Assembly (NCBI RefSeq): GCF_004341445.1 | Contig: NZ_SLXV01000015.1 | Location: 1 to 59,458, forward strand | Length of the DNA stretch: 59,458 nt | Direction of reading: 5' to 3' | Origin: Baia soyae | GTDB lineage: Bacteria > Bacillota > Bacilli > Thermoactinomycetales > Thermoactinomycetaceae | Shown here: positions 15,045 through 27,366 of the stretch, piece after piece | How the letters are laid out: each line of letters begins with the position of its first letter | Position numbering within the stretch: position 1 is the first letter of the stretch | Made by a program: the position numbers and the translations under genes | The notes under the pieces: model-generated | What the model saw: the letters and a program-made list of their open reading frames with translations, nothing else | The model's database searches: none | What the model was told of the DNA's origin: nothing

Positions 15045-18000
15045 TTGGCTGGTAAACTTGTCCAGTACGGTCGGCGGCAAAGAAGAAGTTATGCCCGCAT
15101 TGAAGAGGTACTAGAATTACCCAACCTTATTGAAATTCAACAAAAATCCTACGAATGGTTCTTAGAAGAAGGTCTCCGTGAGATGTTTCATGACATTTCG
15201 CCGATTGAAGACTTTACGAAAAACCTCGTATTGGAGTTTGTTGACTACAATCTGGGAGAACCCAAGTACAACGTAGAACAAGCGAAAGATAATCAGGTCA
15301 CCTATTCGGCTCCACTACGCGTAAAAGTTCGTCTGATTAATAAAGAAACAGGCGAAGTGAAGGAGCAGGAAGTTTTCATGGGTGATTTCCCGCTCATGAC
15401 TGAAACAGGTACGTTTATTTACAACGGAGCGGAACGTGTCATTGTCAGCCAGTTGGTTCGTTCACCTAGTGTGTATTATAACACGAAAGTCGACAAAAAC
15501 GGTAAGCCAACTTATACAGCTACAGTGATTCCGAATCGCGGTGCATGGCTGGAGTTGGAAACCGACGCGAAGGATATTATTTATGTGCGAATCGATCGTA
15601 CAAGAAAAATTCCTGTGACGGTTCTTTTGCGTGCTTTAGGCTTTAGTTCTGATGCTGAGATCATCGATCTATTAGGTGATGATGAGTATGTGCGCAATAC
15701 ATTAGATAAAGACAACACGGGCAACACTGAAAAAGCGTTAATTGAAATCTATGAGCGTCTTCGTCCAGGTGAACCACCAACGGCAGATAATGCTCGTAGT
15801 CTTCTGTTCTCTCGTTTCTTCGATCCAAAACGTTATGATCTAGCAAGCGTAGGTCGTTACAAGATGAATAAGAAGTTACACATTAAGAATCGCTTATTAA
15901 ATAAAAAGCTAGCCGAAGCCATTGCTGATCCTGAAACAGGTGAAGTTTTAGCAGAAGCAGGTACAGTGCTTGAGCGTCGGGTACTTGATAAATTATTACC
16001 TGCTTTAACAGGCGAAAGCCCATACGGTCTAACAGAAACGACTGTACGTGGTGGAGTACCTGATGAAGGTCCAATCCATTTACAATCGATTCATATTTTC
16101 TCTCCAATTGATGAAGAGAAAGTAATTAAAGTGATTTCCAATGCAGAAATTGATATGTCTGTGAAAAATATCACACCTGCTGATATCATCTCATCGATTA
16201 ACTACTTTGTTAATCTCTTACACCGTGTAGGAGATACCGATGATATCGATCACTTGGGGAATCGTCGCCTACGTTCTGTTGGGGAGCTATTGCAGAATCA
16301 GTTCCGCATCGGTCTATCTCGTATGGAGCGTGTGGTTCGTGAGAGGATGTCCATTCAGGATGCCAATGCGATCACACCACAAGCATTGATCAATATTCGT
16401 CCGGTTATTGCTTCGATCAAAGAATTTTTTGGTTCTAGCCAGTTGTCCCAGTTTATGGACCAAACCAACCCATTGGCTGAGTTAACTCATAAGCGTCGTC
16501 TATCAGCACTTGGGCCTGGTGGTTTGACTCGTGAGCGTGCGGGCTTCGAAGTTCGAGACGTCCACCACTCTCACTACGGTCGTATGTGCCCGATTGAGAC
16601 ACCGGAGGGTCCGAACATTGGTTTGATCAACTCCTTGTCCAGTTTTGCTCGTATTAACAATTATGGCTTTATTGAAACACCATATCGCCGTGTAAATCCA
16701 GATACGAACCAAGTGACAGAAGAAATCCATTATCTAACTGCAGATGAAGAGGATAACTACTATGTAGCTCAGGCAAATGCAGAGATTGATGGAGAAGGTA
16801 ACTTCCTCACGCCTGGGGTTATCACTCGTTATCGTGATGAGCTTCTAACTGTTACAAAAGATCGCATCGATTATATGGACGTATCCCCAAAACAAGTTGT
16901 TTCGGTAGCGACGGCGTGTATTCCATTCTTGGAAAACGACGACTCCAACCGTGCTTTGATGGGTTCTAACATGCAGCGCCAAGCGGTACCATTATTGGTT
17001 CCTGAATCTCCATTTATCGGTACAGGTATGGAGCATAAAGCAGCGGCAGACTCTGGTGTTATGATCCTAGCGAAGAATCCGGGTACAATCGAGCGCGTTA
17101 CGGCTAACGAGATTTGGGTTCGTAAGGAGCAAGTATTGGATGGTCGTCTTGTAAAAGGTGACTTGGATAAATATAAATTGACCAAGTTTTCTCGTTCGAA
17201 CCAAGGTACTTGTATTAACCAACGCCCTGTGGTCAGCAAAGGTGAGAAAGTACTAAAAGGTGCTGTTCTAGCTGATGGTCCATCTACCGAACAAGGAGAA
17301 ATGGCTCTTGGTCGAAACGTTGTCGTAGCCTTTATGACGTGGGAAGGTTACAACTACGAGGATGCGATTCTCTTAAGTGAGAAACTAGTAAAAGAGGATG
17401 TCTATACTTCGATCCATATTGAAAAATATGAATCAGAAGCGCGAGACACGAAGCTAGGTCCAGAGGAAATCACGCGTGACATTCCAAACGTGGGTGAAGA
17501 TGCTTTGCGGAATCTGGACGAGCGTGGGATTGTTCGTGTCGGTGCTGAGATTAAAGTAGGAGATATCTTAGTAGGGAAAGTAACTCCAAAAGGGGTAACG
17601 GAACTTACGGCTGAAGAGCGTCTTTTGCATGCAATCTTTGGTGAGAAGGCACGTGAAGTTCGTGATACTTCACTCCGCGTACCACACGGTCAAGACGGAA
17701 TTATCGTGGACGTGAAAGTGTTTACTCGTGAAAACGGTGATGAATTGCCACCAGGTGTAAATCAACTTGTACGTGTTTACATCGCGCAGAAGCGTAAGAT
17801 TTCTGAAGGGGATAAAATGGCGGGACGTCATGGTAACAAAGGTGTTATCTCACGGATTATGCCGGAAGAAGATATGCCATTCTTGCCAGACGGTACACCT
17901 GTACAAATCGTCTTAAATCCTCTGGGTGTTCCTTCGCGGATGAATATCGGACAAGTCTTGGAAGTCCATCTCGGTATGGCGGCGAAGTCACTAGGTCTTC

Positions 18001-18596
18001 ATATGGCGACTCCAGTATTTGACGGAGCTCGTGAAAATGAGGTATTTGATGCTCTTCAAGAGTCTGGCGGAGACCGCGATGGTAAGACGATGTTGTACGA
18101 TGGACGAACAGGTGAAGCGTTTGAAAACCGTGTCACAGTTGGGGTCATGTATATGATCAAACTTGCGCACATGGTTGATGATAAGATCCATGCTCGTTCT
18201 ACAGGTCCATACTCTCTCGTTACTCAACAACCATTGGGTGGTAAAGCTCAATTTGGGGGTCAGCGTTTCGGAGAGATGGAGGTATGGGCACTCGAAGCAT
18301 ACGGCGCAGCATACACACTACAAGAAATCTTGACTGTTAAGTCGGATGATGTAGTGGGTCGTGTGAAGACGTATGAAGCGATTGTCAAGGGTGAAAATGT
18401 ACCAGAACCTGGTGTTCCTGAATCATTCAAAGTATTGATCAAAGAACTTCAATCTCTTGGTATGGATGTAAAAATTCTTGCTGAGAACGAAGAAGAAATC
18501 GAAATGCGTGAGTTGGACGAAGATGATGAGCCAGGCAATGAAAGGCTTCACTTTGATCTAGAAGGCAATGATGAAGGACCTCGGTCCGTTTCGTAG
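15045..18596 (+). CDS. rpoB: DNA-directed RNA polymerase subunit beta
   Basis: 1183 residues. It forms one side of the active cleft of RNA polymerase. The rifampicin pocket near residues 462-490 ([20 protein letters not shown] and [11 protein letters not shown]) has the wild-type, sensitive pattern. [13 protein letters not shown] is the conserved active-centre segment. TTG 15045, after a run of eight Gs, gives the family N-terminus [19 protein letters not shown]. subtilis rpoB also starts at TTG. The acidic C-terminal tail is normal for Bacillales. Confidence 0.98.
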   Translation: MAGKLVQYGRRQRRSYARIEEVLELPNLIEIQQKSYEWFLEEGLREMFHDISPIEDFTKNLVLEFVDYNLGEPKYNVEQAKDNQVTYSAPLRVKVRLINKETGEVKEQEVFMGDFPLMTETGTFIYNGAERVIVSQLVRSPSVYYNTKVDKNGKPTYTATVIPNRGAWLELETDAKDIIYVRIDRTRKIPVTVLLRALGFSSDAEIIDLLGDDEYVRNTLDKDNTGNTEKALIEIYERLRPGEPPTADNARSLLFSRFFDPKRYDLASVGRYKMNKKLHIKNRLLNKKLAEAIADPETGEVLAEAGTVLERRVLDKLLPALTGESPYGLTETTVRGGVPDEGPIHLQSIHIFSPIDEEKVIKVISNAEIDMSVKNITPADIISSINYFVNLLHRVGDTDDIDHLGNRRLRSVGELLQNQFRIGLSRMERVVRERMSIQDANAITPQALINIRPVIASIKEFFGSSQLSQFMDQTNPLAELTHKRRLSALGPGGLTRERAGFEVRDVHHSHYGRMCPIETPEGPNIGLINSLSSFARINNYGFIETPYRRVNPDTNQVTEEIHYLTADEEDNYYVAQANAEIDGEGNFLTPGVITRYRDELLTVTKDRIDYMDVSPKQVVSVATACIPFLENDDSNRALMGSNMQRQAVPLLVPESPFIGTGMEHKAAADSGVMILAKNPGTIERVTANEIWVRKEQVLDGRLVKGDLDKYKLTKFSRSNQGTCINQRPVVSKGEKVLKGAVLADGPSTEQGEMALGRNVVVAFMTWEGYNYEDAILLSEKLVKEDVYTSIHIEKYESEARDTKLGPEEITRDIPNVGEDALRNLDERGIVRVGAEIKVGDILVGKVTPKGVTELTAEERLLHAIFGEKAREVRDTSLRVPHGQDGIIVDVKVFTRENGDELPPGVNQLVRVYIAQKRKISEGDKMAGRHGNKGVISRIMPEEDMPFLPDGTPVQIVLNPLGVPSRMNIGQVLEVHLGMAAKSLGLHMATPVFDGARENEVFDALQESGGDRDGKTMLYDGRTGEAFENRVTVGVMYMIKLAHMVDDKIHARSTGPYSLVTQQPLGGKAQFGGQRFGEMEVWALEAYGAAYTLQEILTVKSDDVVGRVKTYEAIVKGENVPEPGVPESFKVLIKELQSLGMDVKILAENEEEIEMRELDEDDEPGNERLHFDLEGNDEGPRSVS

Positions 18597-18670
18597 TCCT
18601 AGATGTGGAGAGGTGAGCTTGTCAGCATCACTTCTCCGGCTAGGAGGAACCCAGAGGGAGGAATGCCCAC

Positions 18671-21600
18671 ATGCTCGATGTGAATAACTTTGAGTATATG
18701 AAGATCGGTCTGGCCTCGCCAGAAAAAATCCGTTCTTGGTCTCGTGGTGAGGTTAAGAAGCCGGAAACAATTAACTACCGTACATTAAAGCCAGAAAAAG
18801 AAGGGCTTTTCTGTGAGAAAATCTTTGGTCCTACGAAGGACTGGGAGTGCCACTGTGGGAAGTACAAACGCGTTCGTTATAAAGGTGTTGTCTGTGATCG
18901 TTGTGGTGTAGAGGTAACCAGACAAAAAGTCCGTCGCGAACGTATGGGGCATATTGAGCTAGCTGCGCCTGTTTCCCATATCTGGTACTTCAAAGGAATT
19001 CCTAGCCGTATGGGTCTTGTTCTCGATATGTCTCCACGTTCGTTGGAAGAAGTAATCTACTTTGCTTCCTATGTGGTTGTCGATCCAGGCCAAACCCCAC
19101 TTGAAAAGAAGCAACTTCTATCTGAGAAAGAATTCCGTAGTTATCGCGAGAAATATGGTAGCTCTTTTGTAGCGAAGATGGGAGCAGAAGCGATTCGCCG
19201 TCTGCTTGCTGATATCGATCTCACAAAAGAAGTGGATAGCCTCAAAGAAGAGTTGACGACAGCTCAAGGACAGCGCCGGAATCGTGCTGTAAAACGTTTG
19301 GAAGTACTAGAGGCATTCCGTAGTTCTGGTAACAGACCAGACTGGATGGTTCTCGATGTATTGCCGGTTATTCCACCAGAACTGCGCCCAATGGTGCAAT
19401 TGGATGGAGGACGTTTTGCTACATCCGATTTGAATGATCTCTATCGTCGTGTGATTAACCGTAATAACCGTCTCAAACGTTTACTTGATCTTGGAGCGCC
19501 TGATATCATCGTCCAAAACGAAAAACGGATGCTTCAAGAAGCAGTAGACGCACTGATTGATAATGGTCGTCGTGGTCGTCCTGTAACAGGTCCTGGTAAC
19601 CGTCCATTGAAATCCCTTTCTCATATGTTAAAAGGGAAACAAGGTCGTTTCCGTCAGAACTTGCTTGGGAAGCGTGTAGACTACTCGGGTCGTTCCGTAA
19701 TCGTTGTAGGACCGAACCTCAAGATGTACCAATGTGGTCTTCCAAAAGAGATGGCACTGGAACTCTTTAAACCATTTGTAATGAAAGAGTTAGTCGCAAA
19801 AGGGCTTGCTCATAACATTAAGAGTGCGAAAAGAAAAGTAGAACGAGTTCATCCAGAAGTATGGGACGTTTTAGAAGAAGTGATTCGTGAACACCCTGTT
19901 CTGTTGAACCGTGCACCTACGCTTCACCGTCTTGGAATTCAAGCATTTGAGCCAATCTTGGTAGAAGGTCGCGCGATCCGTCTTCATCCACTCGTATGTA
20001 CTGCGTATAACGCGGACTTCGATGGTGACCAAATGGCGGTTCACGTACCATTATCTGCAGAAGCTCAGGCGGAAGCTCGCTTACTGATGCTAGCGGCGCA
20101 AAACATCTTGAACCCAAAAGACGGCAAACCTGTCGTAACACCTTCTCAGGATATGGTACTTGGTTGTTACTACCTTACCATGCAAAAAGAAGGAGAAAAG
20201 GGTGAAGGCTCTGTTTTCCAATCAATTGCAGAAGCAATTAACGCTTATCAACATGGATATGTAACGTTGCATAGCCGTATTGCAATTCCAGCCAAAACGT
20301 TGAAGAAAACCTCCTTCACAGAAGCTCAAGAGGGAGCATTGCTAGTAACGACTCCTGGTAAGTTGATCTTCAACGAAGTTTTCCCAGAAGAATTCCCGTA
20401 TATTAATGAGCCTGGTAAAAAGAACTTTGTTCAAACAAGTGATCAGCACTTTATGTTTGAAAAAGGTACGAATGTTCGTGAGTTTATTCAATCACTACCA
20501 GATCCAGGTGCATTGCGGAAAAAAGATATGGGTGCTATTATCGCAGAATGTTTCCGTCGTTTTGGAACGATGATGACTTCTGTCGTTCTAGATAAAGTGA
20601 AGCAACTTGGATATACGTACTCCACGCGTGCGGGTATCACGATGGCTGTATCGGACGTAAACGTTCCTGCTGCGAAATATGATATTTTGAAAGAAGCAGA
20701 TCAACAGGTAGATGCAGTCGTGAAGCAGTATCGCCGTGGTCTCATTACCGATGATGAGCGTTATGAACGTGTTATCTCCATCTGGAGTAAGACAAAAGAT
20801 CGTGTGACCGAAGTTTTGATGAAGAACATGGGTAAATACAACCCAATCTTTATGATGGCAAACTCGGGTGCTCGGGGTAACGTATCACAGATTACCCAGC
20901 TTGCGGGTATGCGCGGACTCATGGCGAACCCAGCTGGTAAAATTATTGAGCGTCCGATTCGTACGAACTTCCGTGAAGGCTTGACTGTATTAGAGTACTT
21001 TATCTCTACTCACGGTGCGCGGAAAGGTTTGGCGGATACTGCCCTTCGTACAGCTGACTCTGGATACCTCACTCGTCGTCTTGTAGACGTAGCGCAGGAT
21101 GTTATTGTTCGTGAAACGGATTGTGGAACGGATCGCGGTCAGCGAGTATCCCGCATTCATGATGGCAATGAGATTATCGAGGAGTTATTTGACCGTATCG
21201 TAGGTCGTACATCCTTTGAGACAGTCAAACATCCAACGGATGGCCATGTGATTGTGGATCGTAATGAACTAATTACGGAAGAACATGCCGAAGAGATTGT
21301 AGAGGCTGGTATTGAGAAAGTAGTCATTCGTGCGGTTCTAAGTTGTCGTACGAAGCATGGGGTTTGTAAGAAATGTTATGGGCGTAACTTGGCACTTGGC
21401 ACACAGGTGGAAATCGGTGAAGCTGTCGGGATCATCGCGGCTCAATCGATTGGTGAGCCTGGTACTCAGTTGACCATGCGTACCTTCCATACTGGAGGGG
21501 TAGCGGGTGACGATATTACGCAAGGTTTGCCTCGTATCCAAGAGCTATTTGAAGCTCGTAATCCAAAAGGTCAAGCTGTTATCAGTGAGATTACAGGTAA

Positions 21601-22279
21601 GGTAACCGATATCCGTGAGGTAAAAGATCGTCGTGAAGTTGAAGTGGAAAATGAAGTAGAAAGCAAAGTACACTTGATTCCATATGGCTCAAGACTTCGT
21701 GTAGTTGTCGGCGACGAAGTTCAATTTGGTGACGAGCTTACGGAAGGTTCGATTGATCCAAAGGAATTGCTTCGTGTCAAAGGTGTACATGGCGTTCAAA
21801 GTTATATCTTGCAAGAGGTCCAAAAAGTATACCGTTTACAAGGGGTAGAAATTAACGATAAGCACGTCGAGGTTATGATTCGTCAGATGATGAGAAAAGT
21901 CCGGATTACAGATGCAGGTCAAACGGTTCTTCTACCAGGTTCTGTGGTAGATATACATGAATTTGAAGCTGCAAACCGTGATGTACTTCTACGTGGCGAA
22001 GAGCCTGCTGTTGCTCGTCCACTCTTGTTAGGTATTACCAAAGCTTCTCTAGAAACGGAATCCTTCTTGTCGGCTGCTTCCTTCCAAGAGACGACCCGTG
22101 TTCTAACCGATGCGGCAATCAAAGGAAAAGTGGACCGCTTGCTAGGTCTGAAAGAGAATGTTATTATCGGTAAGCTTATTCCTGCTGGTACGGGTATGTC
22201 TCGTTATCGCAATCTACAGGTGAAGATGGCGAATGAAGTAAATGATCTTCAAGCGTCTGATTCCGTGCTTATCGATTAG
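18671..22279 (+). CDS. rpoC: DNA-directed RNA polymerase subunit beta'
   Basis: 1202 residues. The zinc-binding finger has C60, C62, C75 and C78. The catalytic magnesium loop NADFDGD is at about 446-452, with the rudder and bridge helix following ([21 protein letters not shown]). A second zinc cluster ([13 protein letters not shown]) lies near 890-905. GGGAGGAATGCCCAC precedes ATG 18671. The gene is 74 bases after rpoB in the same transcript. No separate promoter is visible. Confidence 0.98.
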   Translation: MLDVNNFEYMKIGLASPEKIRSWSRGEVKKPETINYRTLKPEKEGLFCEKIFGPTKDWECHCGKYKRVRYKGVVCDRCGVEVTRQKVRRERMGHIELAAPVSHIWYFKGIPSRMGLVLDMSPRSLEEVIYFASYVVVDPGQTPLEKKQLLSEKEFRSYREKYGSSFVAKMGAEAIRRLLADIDLTKEVDSLKEELTTAQGQRRNRAVKRLEVLEAFRSSGNRPDWMVLDVLPVIPPELRPMVQLDGGRFATSDLNDLYRRVINRNNRLKRLLDLGAPDIIVQNEKRMLQEAVDALIDNGRRGRPVTGPGNRPLKSLSHMLKGKQGRFRQNLLGKRVDYSGRSVIVVGPNLKMYQCGLPKEMALELFKPFVMKELVAKGLAHNIKSAKRKVERVHPEVWDVLEEVIREHPVLLNRAPTLHRLGIQAFEPILVEGRAIRLHPLVCTAYNADFDGDQMAVHVPLSAEAQAEARLLMLAAQNILNPKDGKPVVTPSQDMVLGCYYLTMQKEGEKGEGSVFQSIAEAINAYQHGYVTLHSRIAIPAKTLKKTSFTEAQEGALLVTTPGKLIFNEVFPEEFPYINEPGKKNFVQTSDQHFMFEKGTNVREFIQSLPDPGALRKKDMGAIIAECFRRFGTMMTSVVLDKVKQLGYTYSTRAGITMAVSDVNVPAAKYDILKEADQQVDAVVKQYRRGLITDDERYERVISIWSKTKDRVTEVLMKNMGKYNPIFMMANSGARGNVSQITQLAGMRGLMANPAGKIIERPIRTNFREGLTVLEYFISTHGARKGLADTALRTADSGYLTRRLVDVAQDVIVRETDCGTDRGQRVSRIHDGNEIIEELFDRIVGRTSFETVKHPTDGHVIVDRNELITEEHAEEIVEAGIEKVVIRAVLSCRTKHGVCKKCYGRNLALGTQVEIGEAVGIIAAQSIGEPGTQLTMRTFHTGGVAGDDITQGLPRIQELFEARNPKGQAVISEITGKVTDIREVKDRREVEVENEVESKVHLIPYGSRLRVVVGDEVQFGDELTEGSIDPKELLRVKGVHGVQSYILQEVQKVYRLQGVEINDKHVEVMIRQMMRKVRITDAGQTVLLPGSVVDIHEFEAANRDVLLRGEEPAVARPLLLGITKASLETESFLSAASFQETTRVLTDAAIKGKVDRLLGLKENVIIGKLIPAGTGMSRYRNLQVKMANEVNDLQASDSVLID

Positions 22280-22301
22280 GTTAGATGGAAGTACAATGTT
22301 G

Positions 22302-22330
22302 TTGACATTGCGAATAACGGGTGGTAAGAT
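22302..22330 (+). promoter_or_regulatory. sigma-A promoter of the str operon
   Basis: TTGACA (22302-22307), 17 bases, TAAGAT (22325-22330). It reads rplGB-rpsL-rpsG-fusA-tuf. Confidence 0.85.
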
Positions 22331-22376
22331 ACACTCGTGTGCTTGGAACGTTTCACTTTGGAGGGCTGATGACTTG

Positions 22377-22625
22377 ATGTCTTATGAAAAAGTGAAAGTA
22401 GCAAAAGCAATGGCGATTGGAACCAAGCAAACGAAAAAGGCCGTTGAGAATCTGTCTGCTGTAGAAGTGATTGTAGCAGATGATGCAGATCAAAAGATTC
22501 AGCTCTTGATCTCCTCAATGTGTCAGGCTCGGGGAATCCCTGTTGTGCACGGGTTCTCGATGAGAGAGCTAGGTAAAACGTGTGGCATTGATGTCGGTGC
22601 AGCAACAGTAGCGATTTGCAAATAA
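22377..22625 (+). CDS. rplGB: L7Ae-family RNA-binding protein (YbxF/RplGB)
   Basis: 82 residues, the size of B. subtilis YbxF. It is an L7Ae/L30e-type kink-turn RNA-binding protein with IGTKQTKKAVE near the N-terminus and GKTCGIDVGAATVAI at the C-terminus. It is ribosome- or RNA-associated; the precise target is unknown. ATG 22377 gives the family start MSYEKV. TTG one codon earlier is nearer the GGAGGG site and may be used instead. The longer frame upstream overlaps the promoter. Confidence 0.9.
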   Translation: MSYEKVKVAKAMAIGTKQTKKAVENLSAVEVIVADDADQKIQLLISSMCQARGIPVVHGFSMRELGKTCGIDVGAATVAICK

Positions 22626-22652
22626 CGATGAAACACTTGAGATAAATTGGGT

Positions 22653-22687
22653 CGAACTGCATGTATCCTAGGCAATCATGCGGTTCG
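22653..22687 (+). other. leader hairpin upstream of rpsL
   Basis: CGAACTGCATG (22653-22663) pairs with CATGCGGTTCG (22677-22687) with one G-T pair and a 13-base loop. No clean T run follows, so it may be a processing or protein-binding structure rather than a terminator. The remaining 90 bases before rpsL hold only a small GATCC/GGATC repeat. Confidence 0.5.
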
Positions 22688-22779
22688 TCTCCACTTATTT
22701 GTTCTCATGAATGTTTTTTACTCTCCTACGATCCGCCTGGATCTGTGGGCTTACAAGATAAGTAAGGGGGTGCCAAGAG

Positions 22780-23193
22780 ATGCCAACAATTAATCAGTTG
22801 ATTCGTAAAGGTCGTACTGACAAAGTGAGAAAGTCAAAATCTCCAGCTCTTCAGTACACTTACAACAGCATGAAAAAGGCCATTGTGCCACAAAATTCTC
22901 CACAAAAACGTGGTGTATGTACTCGTGTTGGTACGATGACTCCGAAAAAGCCAAACTCCGCGTTGCGTAAATATGCTCGTGTGCGTTTGACAAACGGTAC
23001 GGAGGTAACTGCTTACATCCCGGGAATCGGTCACAACTTGCAAGAGCATAGTGTTGTACTCATTCGTGGTGGTCGTGTAAAAGACTTACCGGGGGTACGT
23101 TACCATATCGTACGTGGTGCGCTTGATACTGCGGGTGTAAACAACCGTAATCAAAGTCGTTCTAAATACGGTACAAAGCGTGCTAAGAAATAA
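22780..23193 (+). CDS. rpsL: 30S ribosomal protein S12
   Basis: 137 residues. It lies at the decoding centre. The streptomycin-critical lysines are present in [11 protein letters not shown] (K56/K57) and [13 protein letters not shown] (K101), so the sequence looks wild type. AAGGGGGTG precedes ATG 22780. It is second in the str operon and followed 46 bases later by rpsG. Confidence 0.98.
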   Translation: MPTINQLIRKGRTDKVRKSKSPALQYTYNSMKKAIVPQNSPQKRGVCTRVGTMTPKKPNSALRKYARVRLTNGTEVTAYIPGIGHNLQEHSVVLIRGGRVKDLPGVRYHIVRGALDTAGVNNRNQSRSKYGTKRAKK

Positions 23194-23239
23194 TTTATTT
23201 ACCACTTAGATTATCTACTATAAAGAAGGAGGGAAAAGC

Positions 23240-23710
23240 ATGCCACGTAAAGGCCCAGTACCTCGCCGTGATGCACTTCCAGATCCAATATACAACAGCA
23301 AGTTGGTTACTCGTTTAGTCAACCGTCTGATGTACGATGGGAAAAAAGGAAAAGCGCAAACTATTTTGTATGATGCTTTTAACCTAATCCAACAACGTTC
23401 TGGTAATGACCCGATGGAAGTTTTTGAGCAAGCTCTTAAAAACGTAATGCCTGTACTTGAAGTAAAAGCTCGCCGTGTAGGTGGTTCTAACTATCAAGTG
23501 CCAATCGAGGTAAAACCAGAGCGTCGTACAAGCCTTGGACTACGCTGGTTGGTAAGTTATGCACGTCTGCGTAACGAAAAAACCATGGAAGAACGTTTGG
23601 CGAATGAAATTCTTGATGCAGCAAACAACTCTGGTTCTGCTGTGAAGAAAAAAGAAGATGTTCACCGTATGGCGGAAGCAAACCGCGCGTTTGCACATTA
23701 CCGCTGGTAA
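23240..23710 (+). CDS. rpsG: 30S ribosomal protein S7
   Basis: 156 residues. It nucleates assembly of the 30S head and lines the E-site mRNA exit. [20 protein letters not shown] and the basic C-terminus [21 protein letters not shown] are typical. GAAGGAGGG precedes ATG 23240. S7 is a known translational repressor of str mRNA in E. coli; no such site is obvious here. Confidence 0.98.
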   Translation: MPRKGPVPRRDALPDPIYNSKLVTRLVNRLMYDGKKGKAQTILYDAFNLIQQRSGNDPMEVFEQALKNVMPVLEVKARRVGGSNYQVPIEVKPERRTSLGLRWLVSYARLRNEKTMEERLANEILDAANNSGSAVKKKEDVHRMAEANRAFAHYRW

Positions 23711-23754
23711 TATACATTGTTTATCTGTCTGACAGATGAAGGGAGAAATTCCAG

Positions 23755-25830
23755 ATGGCACGTGAGTTCTCCTTAAAAGATACACGGAATATCGGGATCA
23801 TGGCTCATATCGATGCTGGTAAAACTACTACTACTGAGCGTGTTCTTTTCTATACCGGTCGTGTACACAAAATTGGTGAGGTGCACGAAGGTGCGGCTAC
23901 CATGGACTGGATGGAACAAGAACAAGAGCGTGGAATTACGATTACTTCCGCTGCTACCACTGCACAGTGGGATGGCCACCGTATCAACATTATTGATACT
24001 CCTGGTCACGTAGACTTTACCGTTGAGGTTGAGCGTTCCCTACGTGTACTCGACGGAGCTGTAGGTGTATTCTGCGCTAAAGGTGGCGTAGAACCACAAT
24101 CTGAAACTGTATGGCGTCAAGCTGACCGTTATGGTGTTCCTCGTCTCGCTTATGTGAACAAGATGGACATCTTGGGAGCTGACTTCTACGGTGCAGTAGA
24201 ACAAATGCGTGAGCGCCTTGGTGCAAACGCAGTACCAATCCAACTTCCAATTGGTTCTGAAGATAAGTTCCTTGGAATCGTTGACTTGGTAACCATGAAA
24301 GCAATGATTTATACCGACGACTTGGGAACTACCTCTGAATCAGGTGAAATCCCAGCTGAGTTGAAGGATAAAGCAGACGAGTATCGTACGATACTTGTAG
24401 AAGCTGTAGCAGAACTTGATGAAGCGCTAATGGAAAAGTACTTGGAAGGTGAAGAGCTCACCGAAGAGGAAATCGTAACTGCACTTCGTAAAGGTACATG
24501 TGAAGTGAAAATTACACCTGTTACCTGTGGTTCTTCCTACAAAAACAAAGGGGTTCAACCTTTGCTCGATGCAGTAGTGGCGTATCTCCCATCTCCACTT
24601 GATGTTCCTGCGATCCAAGGTCAGTTGCCAGATGGCACTGAAGCGGTTCGTGAATCAAGCGATGAAGAGCCATTCTCCGCTCTTGCATTCAAAATTATGA
24701 CAGACCCATATGTAGGGAAACTTACATTCTTCCGCGTTTACTCTGGTACATTAGAGTCAGGATCTTATGTTCTAAACTCTACAAAAGACAAGCGTGAACG
24801 TGTAGGTCGGATCCTTCAGATGCATGCTAACTCTCGCGAAGAGATTAGCAAAGTGTACGCTGGAGACATCGCAGCAGCAGTAGGTCTTAAAGATACGACT
24901 ACTGGTGAAACTCTCTGTGATGAGAAAAATCTGATCGTACTAGAATCAATGGAGTTCCCTGATCCAGTAATCGAGATCGCAATCGAACCAAAATCGAAAA
25001 GCGATCAAGATAAAATGTCTATCGCTTTGACCAAACTAGCTGAAGAGGATCCAACTTTCAAAGCTTGGACCGATGAAGAAACAGGTCAAACGATCATTGC
25101 TGGTATGGGAGAGCTTCACCTCGACATCATCGTAGACCGTATGAAACGTGAATTCAAAGTAGAAGCGAACATTGGTGCGCCACAAGTAGCTTACAGAGAA
25201 ACGTTCCGCAGCGCTGCGAAAGTCGAAGGGAAGTTCGTTCGTCAGTCCGGTGGTCGCGGTCAATTCGGTCACGTTTGGGTTGAATTCGAACCTATGGAAG
25301 CTGGCGAAGGCTTCGAGTTTGTAAACAAAATCGTTGGTGGTGTGGTTCCACGTGAATACATCCCTGCGGTTCAGTCTGGTATCGAAGAGTCTATGAAAAA
25401 TGGTGTCCTTGCTGGATTCCCATTAGTAGACGTTCGTGCTAGACTTGTAGATGGATCTTATCATGATGTTGACTCCTCTGAGATGGCGTTTAAGATCGCT
25501 GGATCGATGGCGCTAAAAGCTGCGAAATCCAAGTGTAACCCTGTTATTCTTGAGCCAATGATGAAAGTCGAAGTAACGGTTCCTGAAGAGTACATGGGTG
25601 ACATCATGGGTGATGTTAGCTCTCGTCGTGGACGAGTAGAGGGCATGGATGCTCGTGGTAACTCTCAAGTAGTACGCGGTATGGTTCCACTATCTGAGAT
25701 GTTTGGTTATGTAAATAGCCTACGTTCTCGTACACAAGGTCGTGGTACGTTCTCAATGGTATTTAGTCATTATGAAGAAGTACCAAAGAGTGTCGCAGAA
25801 GAGATCATTAAAAAGGCTTCTGGTAACTAA
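23755..25830 (+). CDS. fusA: elongation factor G
   Basis: 691 residues. A translocase GTPase with P-loop [13 protein letters not shown] (17-29), switch [10 protein letters not shown] and NKMD. Domains II-V follow, including the domain IV segment [15 protein letters not shown]. It moves tRNAs and mRNA through the ribosome. GAAGGGAG precedes ATG 23755. The length and domain set match a canonical, non-paralogous EF-G. Confidence 0.98.
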   Translation: MAREFSLKDTRNIGIMAHIDAGKTTTTERVLFYTGRVHKIGEVHEGAATMDWMEQEQERGITITSAATTAQWDGHRINIIDTPGHVDFTVEVERSLRVLDGAVGVFCAKGGVEPQSETVWRQADRYGVPRLAYVNKMDILGADFYGAVEQMRERLGANAVPIQLPIGSEDKFLGIVDLVTMKAMIYTDDLGTTSESGEIPAELKDKADEYRTILVEAVAELDEALMEKYLEGEELTEEEIVTALRKGTCEVKITPVTCGSSYKNKGVQPLLDAVVAYLPSPLDVPAIQGQLPDGTEAVRESSDEEPFSALAFKIMTDPYVGKLTFFRVYSGTLESGSYVLNSTKDKRERVGRILQMHANSREEISKVYAGDIAAAVGLKDTTTGETLCDEKNLIVLESMEFPDPVIEIAIEPKSKSDQDKMSIALTKLAEEDPTFKAWTDEETGQTIIAGMGELHLDIIVDRMKREFKVEANIGAPQVAYRETFRSAAKVEGKFVRQSGGRGQFGHVWVEFEPMEAGEGFEFVNKIVGGVVPREYIPAVQSGIEESMKNGVLAGFPLVDVRARLVDGSYHDVDSSEMAFKIAGSMALKAAKSKCNPVILEPMMKVEVTVPEEYMGDIMGDVSSRRGRVEGMDARGNSQVVRGMVPLSEMFGYVNSLRSRTQGRGTFSMVFSHYEEVPKSVAEEIIKKASGN

Positions 25831-25842
25831 TTTAACAAGAAC

Positions 25843-25874
25843 CTGGTAGAGTGTCACCCCGATCACTTTACCAG
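25843..25874 (+). other. hairpin between fusA and tuf
   Basis: CTGGTA (25843-25848) pairs with TACCAG (25869-25874), and AGTG/CACT extends it internally. ATTCCTATACATCTTTTT follows, a weak T run. It may attenuate or process the fusA-tuf transcript. Confidence 0.5.
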
Positions 25875-25944
25875 ATTCCTATACATCTTTTTACCAAAAC
25901 CAAAACCCAAAATACTTATTTCCTTATCTGAGGAGGATTTTATC

Positions 25945-27132
25945 ATGGCAAAAGCCAAGTTCGAGCGTAATAAGCCACACGTTAACATTGGTACTATTGG
26001 TCACGTTGACCACGGTAAAACAACATTGACTGCTGCAATCACAACTGTATTGGCTCAAAAAGGTGGAGCAACTGCTACCGCTTACGACCAAATCGATAAA
26101 GCACCAGAAGAGCGTGAGCGTGGTATCACCATCTCAACTGCACACGTTGAGTATGAAACAGACAACCGTCACTATGCACACGTTGACTGCCCAGGACATG
26201 CTGACTATGTTAAAAACATGATCACAGGTGCTGCGCAAATGGACGGAGCGATCCTAGTTGTTTCTGCAGCTGACGGTCCAATGCCACAAACACGTGAGCA
26301 CATCTTGCTATCTCGTCAGGTAGGCGTACCTTACATCGTTGTATTCATGAACAAAGTTGACATGGTTGACGATGAAGAGCTACTTGAACTCGTTGAAATG
26401 GAAATTCGTGAACTTCTTTCTGAGTACGAATTCCCAGGCGATGACATCCCAGTAGTAAAAGGATCTGCTCTAAAAGCACTTCAAGATCCAAGCAGCGAGT
26501 GGGCTGAGCGTATCGTTGAATTGATGAACGAAGTAGATGCTTACATCCCAGAACCAGAACGTGCTACAGACAAGCCTTTCTTGATGCCAGTAGAGGACGT
26601 ATTCACCATTACTGGTCGTGGTACTGTTGCTACCGGTCGTGTAGAACGTGGAACCATTAAAGTGGGCGACGAGATCGAAATCATCGGTCTTACTGAAACT
26701 CGTAAATCCATCGTAACGGGTGTTGAGATGTTCCGTAAACTTCTTGACTCCGCAGTTGCAGGTGACAACGTAGGTGCATTGCTTCGTGGTGTAGACCGCA
26801 AAGACATCGCTCGTGGTCAAGTACTTGCTAAAACTGGTTCTGTGAAACCACATACCAAGTTTAAAGCACAAGTATACGTATTGAGCAAAGAAGAGGGCGG
26901 ACGTCATACTCCATTCTTCTCTAACTATCGTCCACAATTCTATTTCCGTACAACTGACGTAACTGGTGTTATCCAGCTTCCTGAAGGTACTGAAATGTGT
27001 ATGCCTGGCGACAACATCGAAATGACTGTTGAGCTTATCGCTCCAATCGCTATCGAAGATGGTACTCGTTTCGCGATCCGCGAAGGTGGACGTACTGTTG
27101 GTGCTGGTGCCGTAACTACAATCATCGAGTAG
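25945..27132 (+). CDS. tuf: elongation factor Tu
   Basis: 395 residues. P-loop GHVDHGKTT (19-27), switch [14 protein letters not shown] and NKVD are intact. Domains 2 and 3 follow. It delivers aminoacyl-tRNA to the ribosome. GAGGAGGATTTTATC precedes ATG 25945. Domain 3 carries the kirromycin/tRNA interface without obvious changes. It is the last gene of the str operon and ends at a strong terminator. Confidence 0.98.
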   Translation: MAKAKFERNKPHVNIGTIGHVDHGKTTLTAAITTVLAQKGGATATAYDQIDKAPEERERGITISTAHVEYETDNRHYAHVDCPGHADYVKNMITGAAQMDGAILVVSAADGPMPQTREHILLSRQVGVPYIVVFMNKVDMVDDEELLELVEMEIRELLSEYEFPGDDIPVVKGSALKALQDPSSEWAERIVELMNEVDAYIPEPERATDKPFLMPVEDVFTITGRGTVATGRVERGTIKVGDEIEIIGLTETRKSIVTGVEMFRKLLDSAVAGDNVGALLRGVDRKDIARGQVLAKTGSVKPHTKFKAQVYVLSKEEGGRHTPFFSNYRPQFYFRTTDVTGVIQLPEGTEMCMPGDNIEMTVELIAPIAIEDGTRFAIREGGRTVGAGAVTTIIE

Positions 27133-27171
27133 TTTTTGATTCGTTACACTGCTTGACTATCTTTATAAAAG

Positions 27172-27215
27172 AAAAGCCTTACGGTCTGATCCGGACAGAC
27201 TGTAAGGCTTTTTTG
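27172..27215 (+). terminator. terminator of tuf
   Basis: AAAAGCCTTAC-GTCTG (27172-27188) pairs with CAGAC-GTAAGGCTTTT (27196-27212), with loop ATCCGGA and a T run. Its apex TCTGATCCGGACAGA recurs in the terminator at 27846-27886. Confidence 0.93.
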
Positions 27216-27366
27216 TATTGAAAAATAGGTGAATCGAAAGGTCAAATGACGTTTCCATTTGCATTTTATTCTCATAGTATACGATTGAACAATGAAAGGT
27301 TCATATAAAGCTAAAATATAAAAATGTGCCCTTTATGTTCAAATATTGTACAGGGGGAATTTGAAA

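Noticed and set aside
22242-22376. 45-codon N-terminal extension of the rplGB frame
   Set aside because: It overlaps the end of rpoC and the sigma-A promoter; the family starts at MSYEKV.
27273-27281. CATAGTATA as a sigma-K -10 box for the orphan gene
   Set aside because: It matches the -10 pattern but no AC-type -35 lies at the right distance, so no promoter is called.
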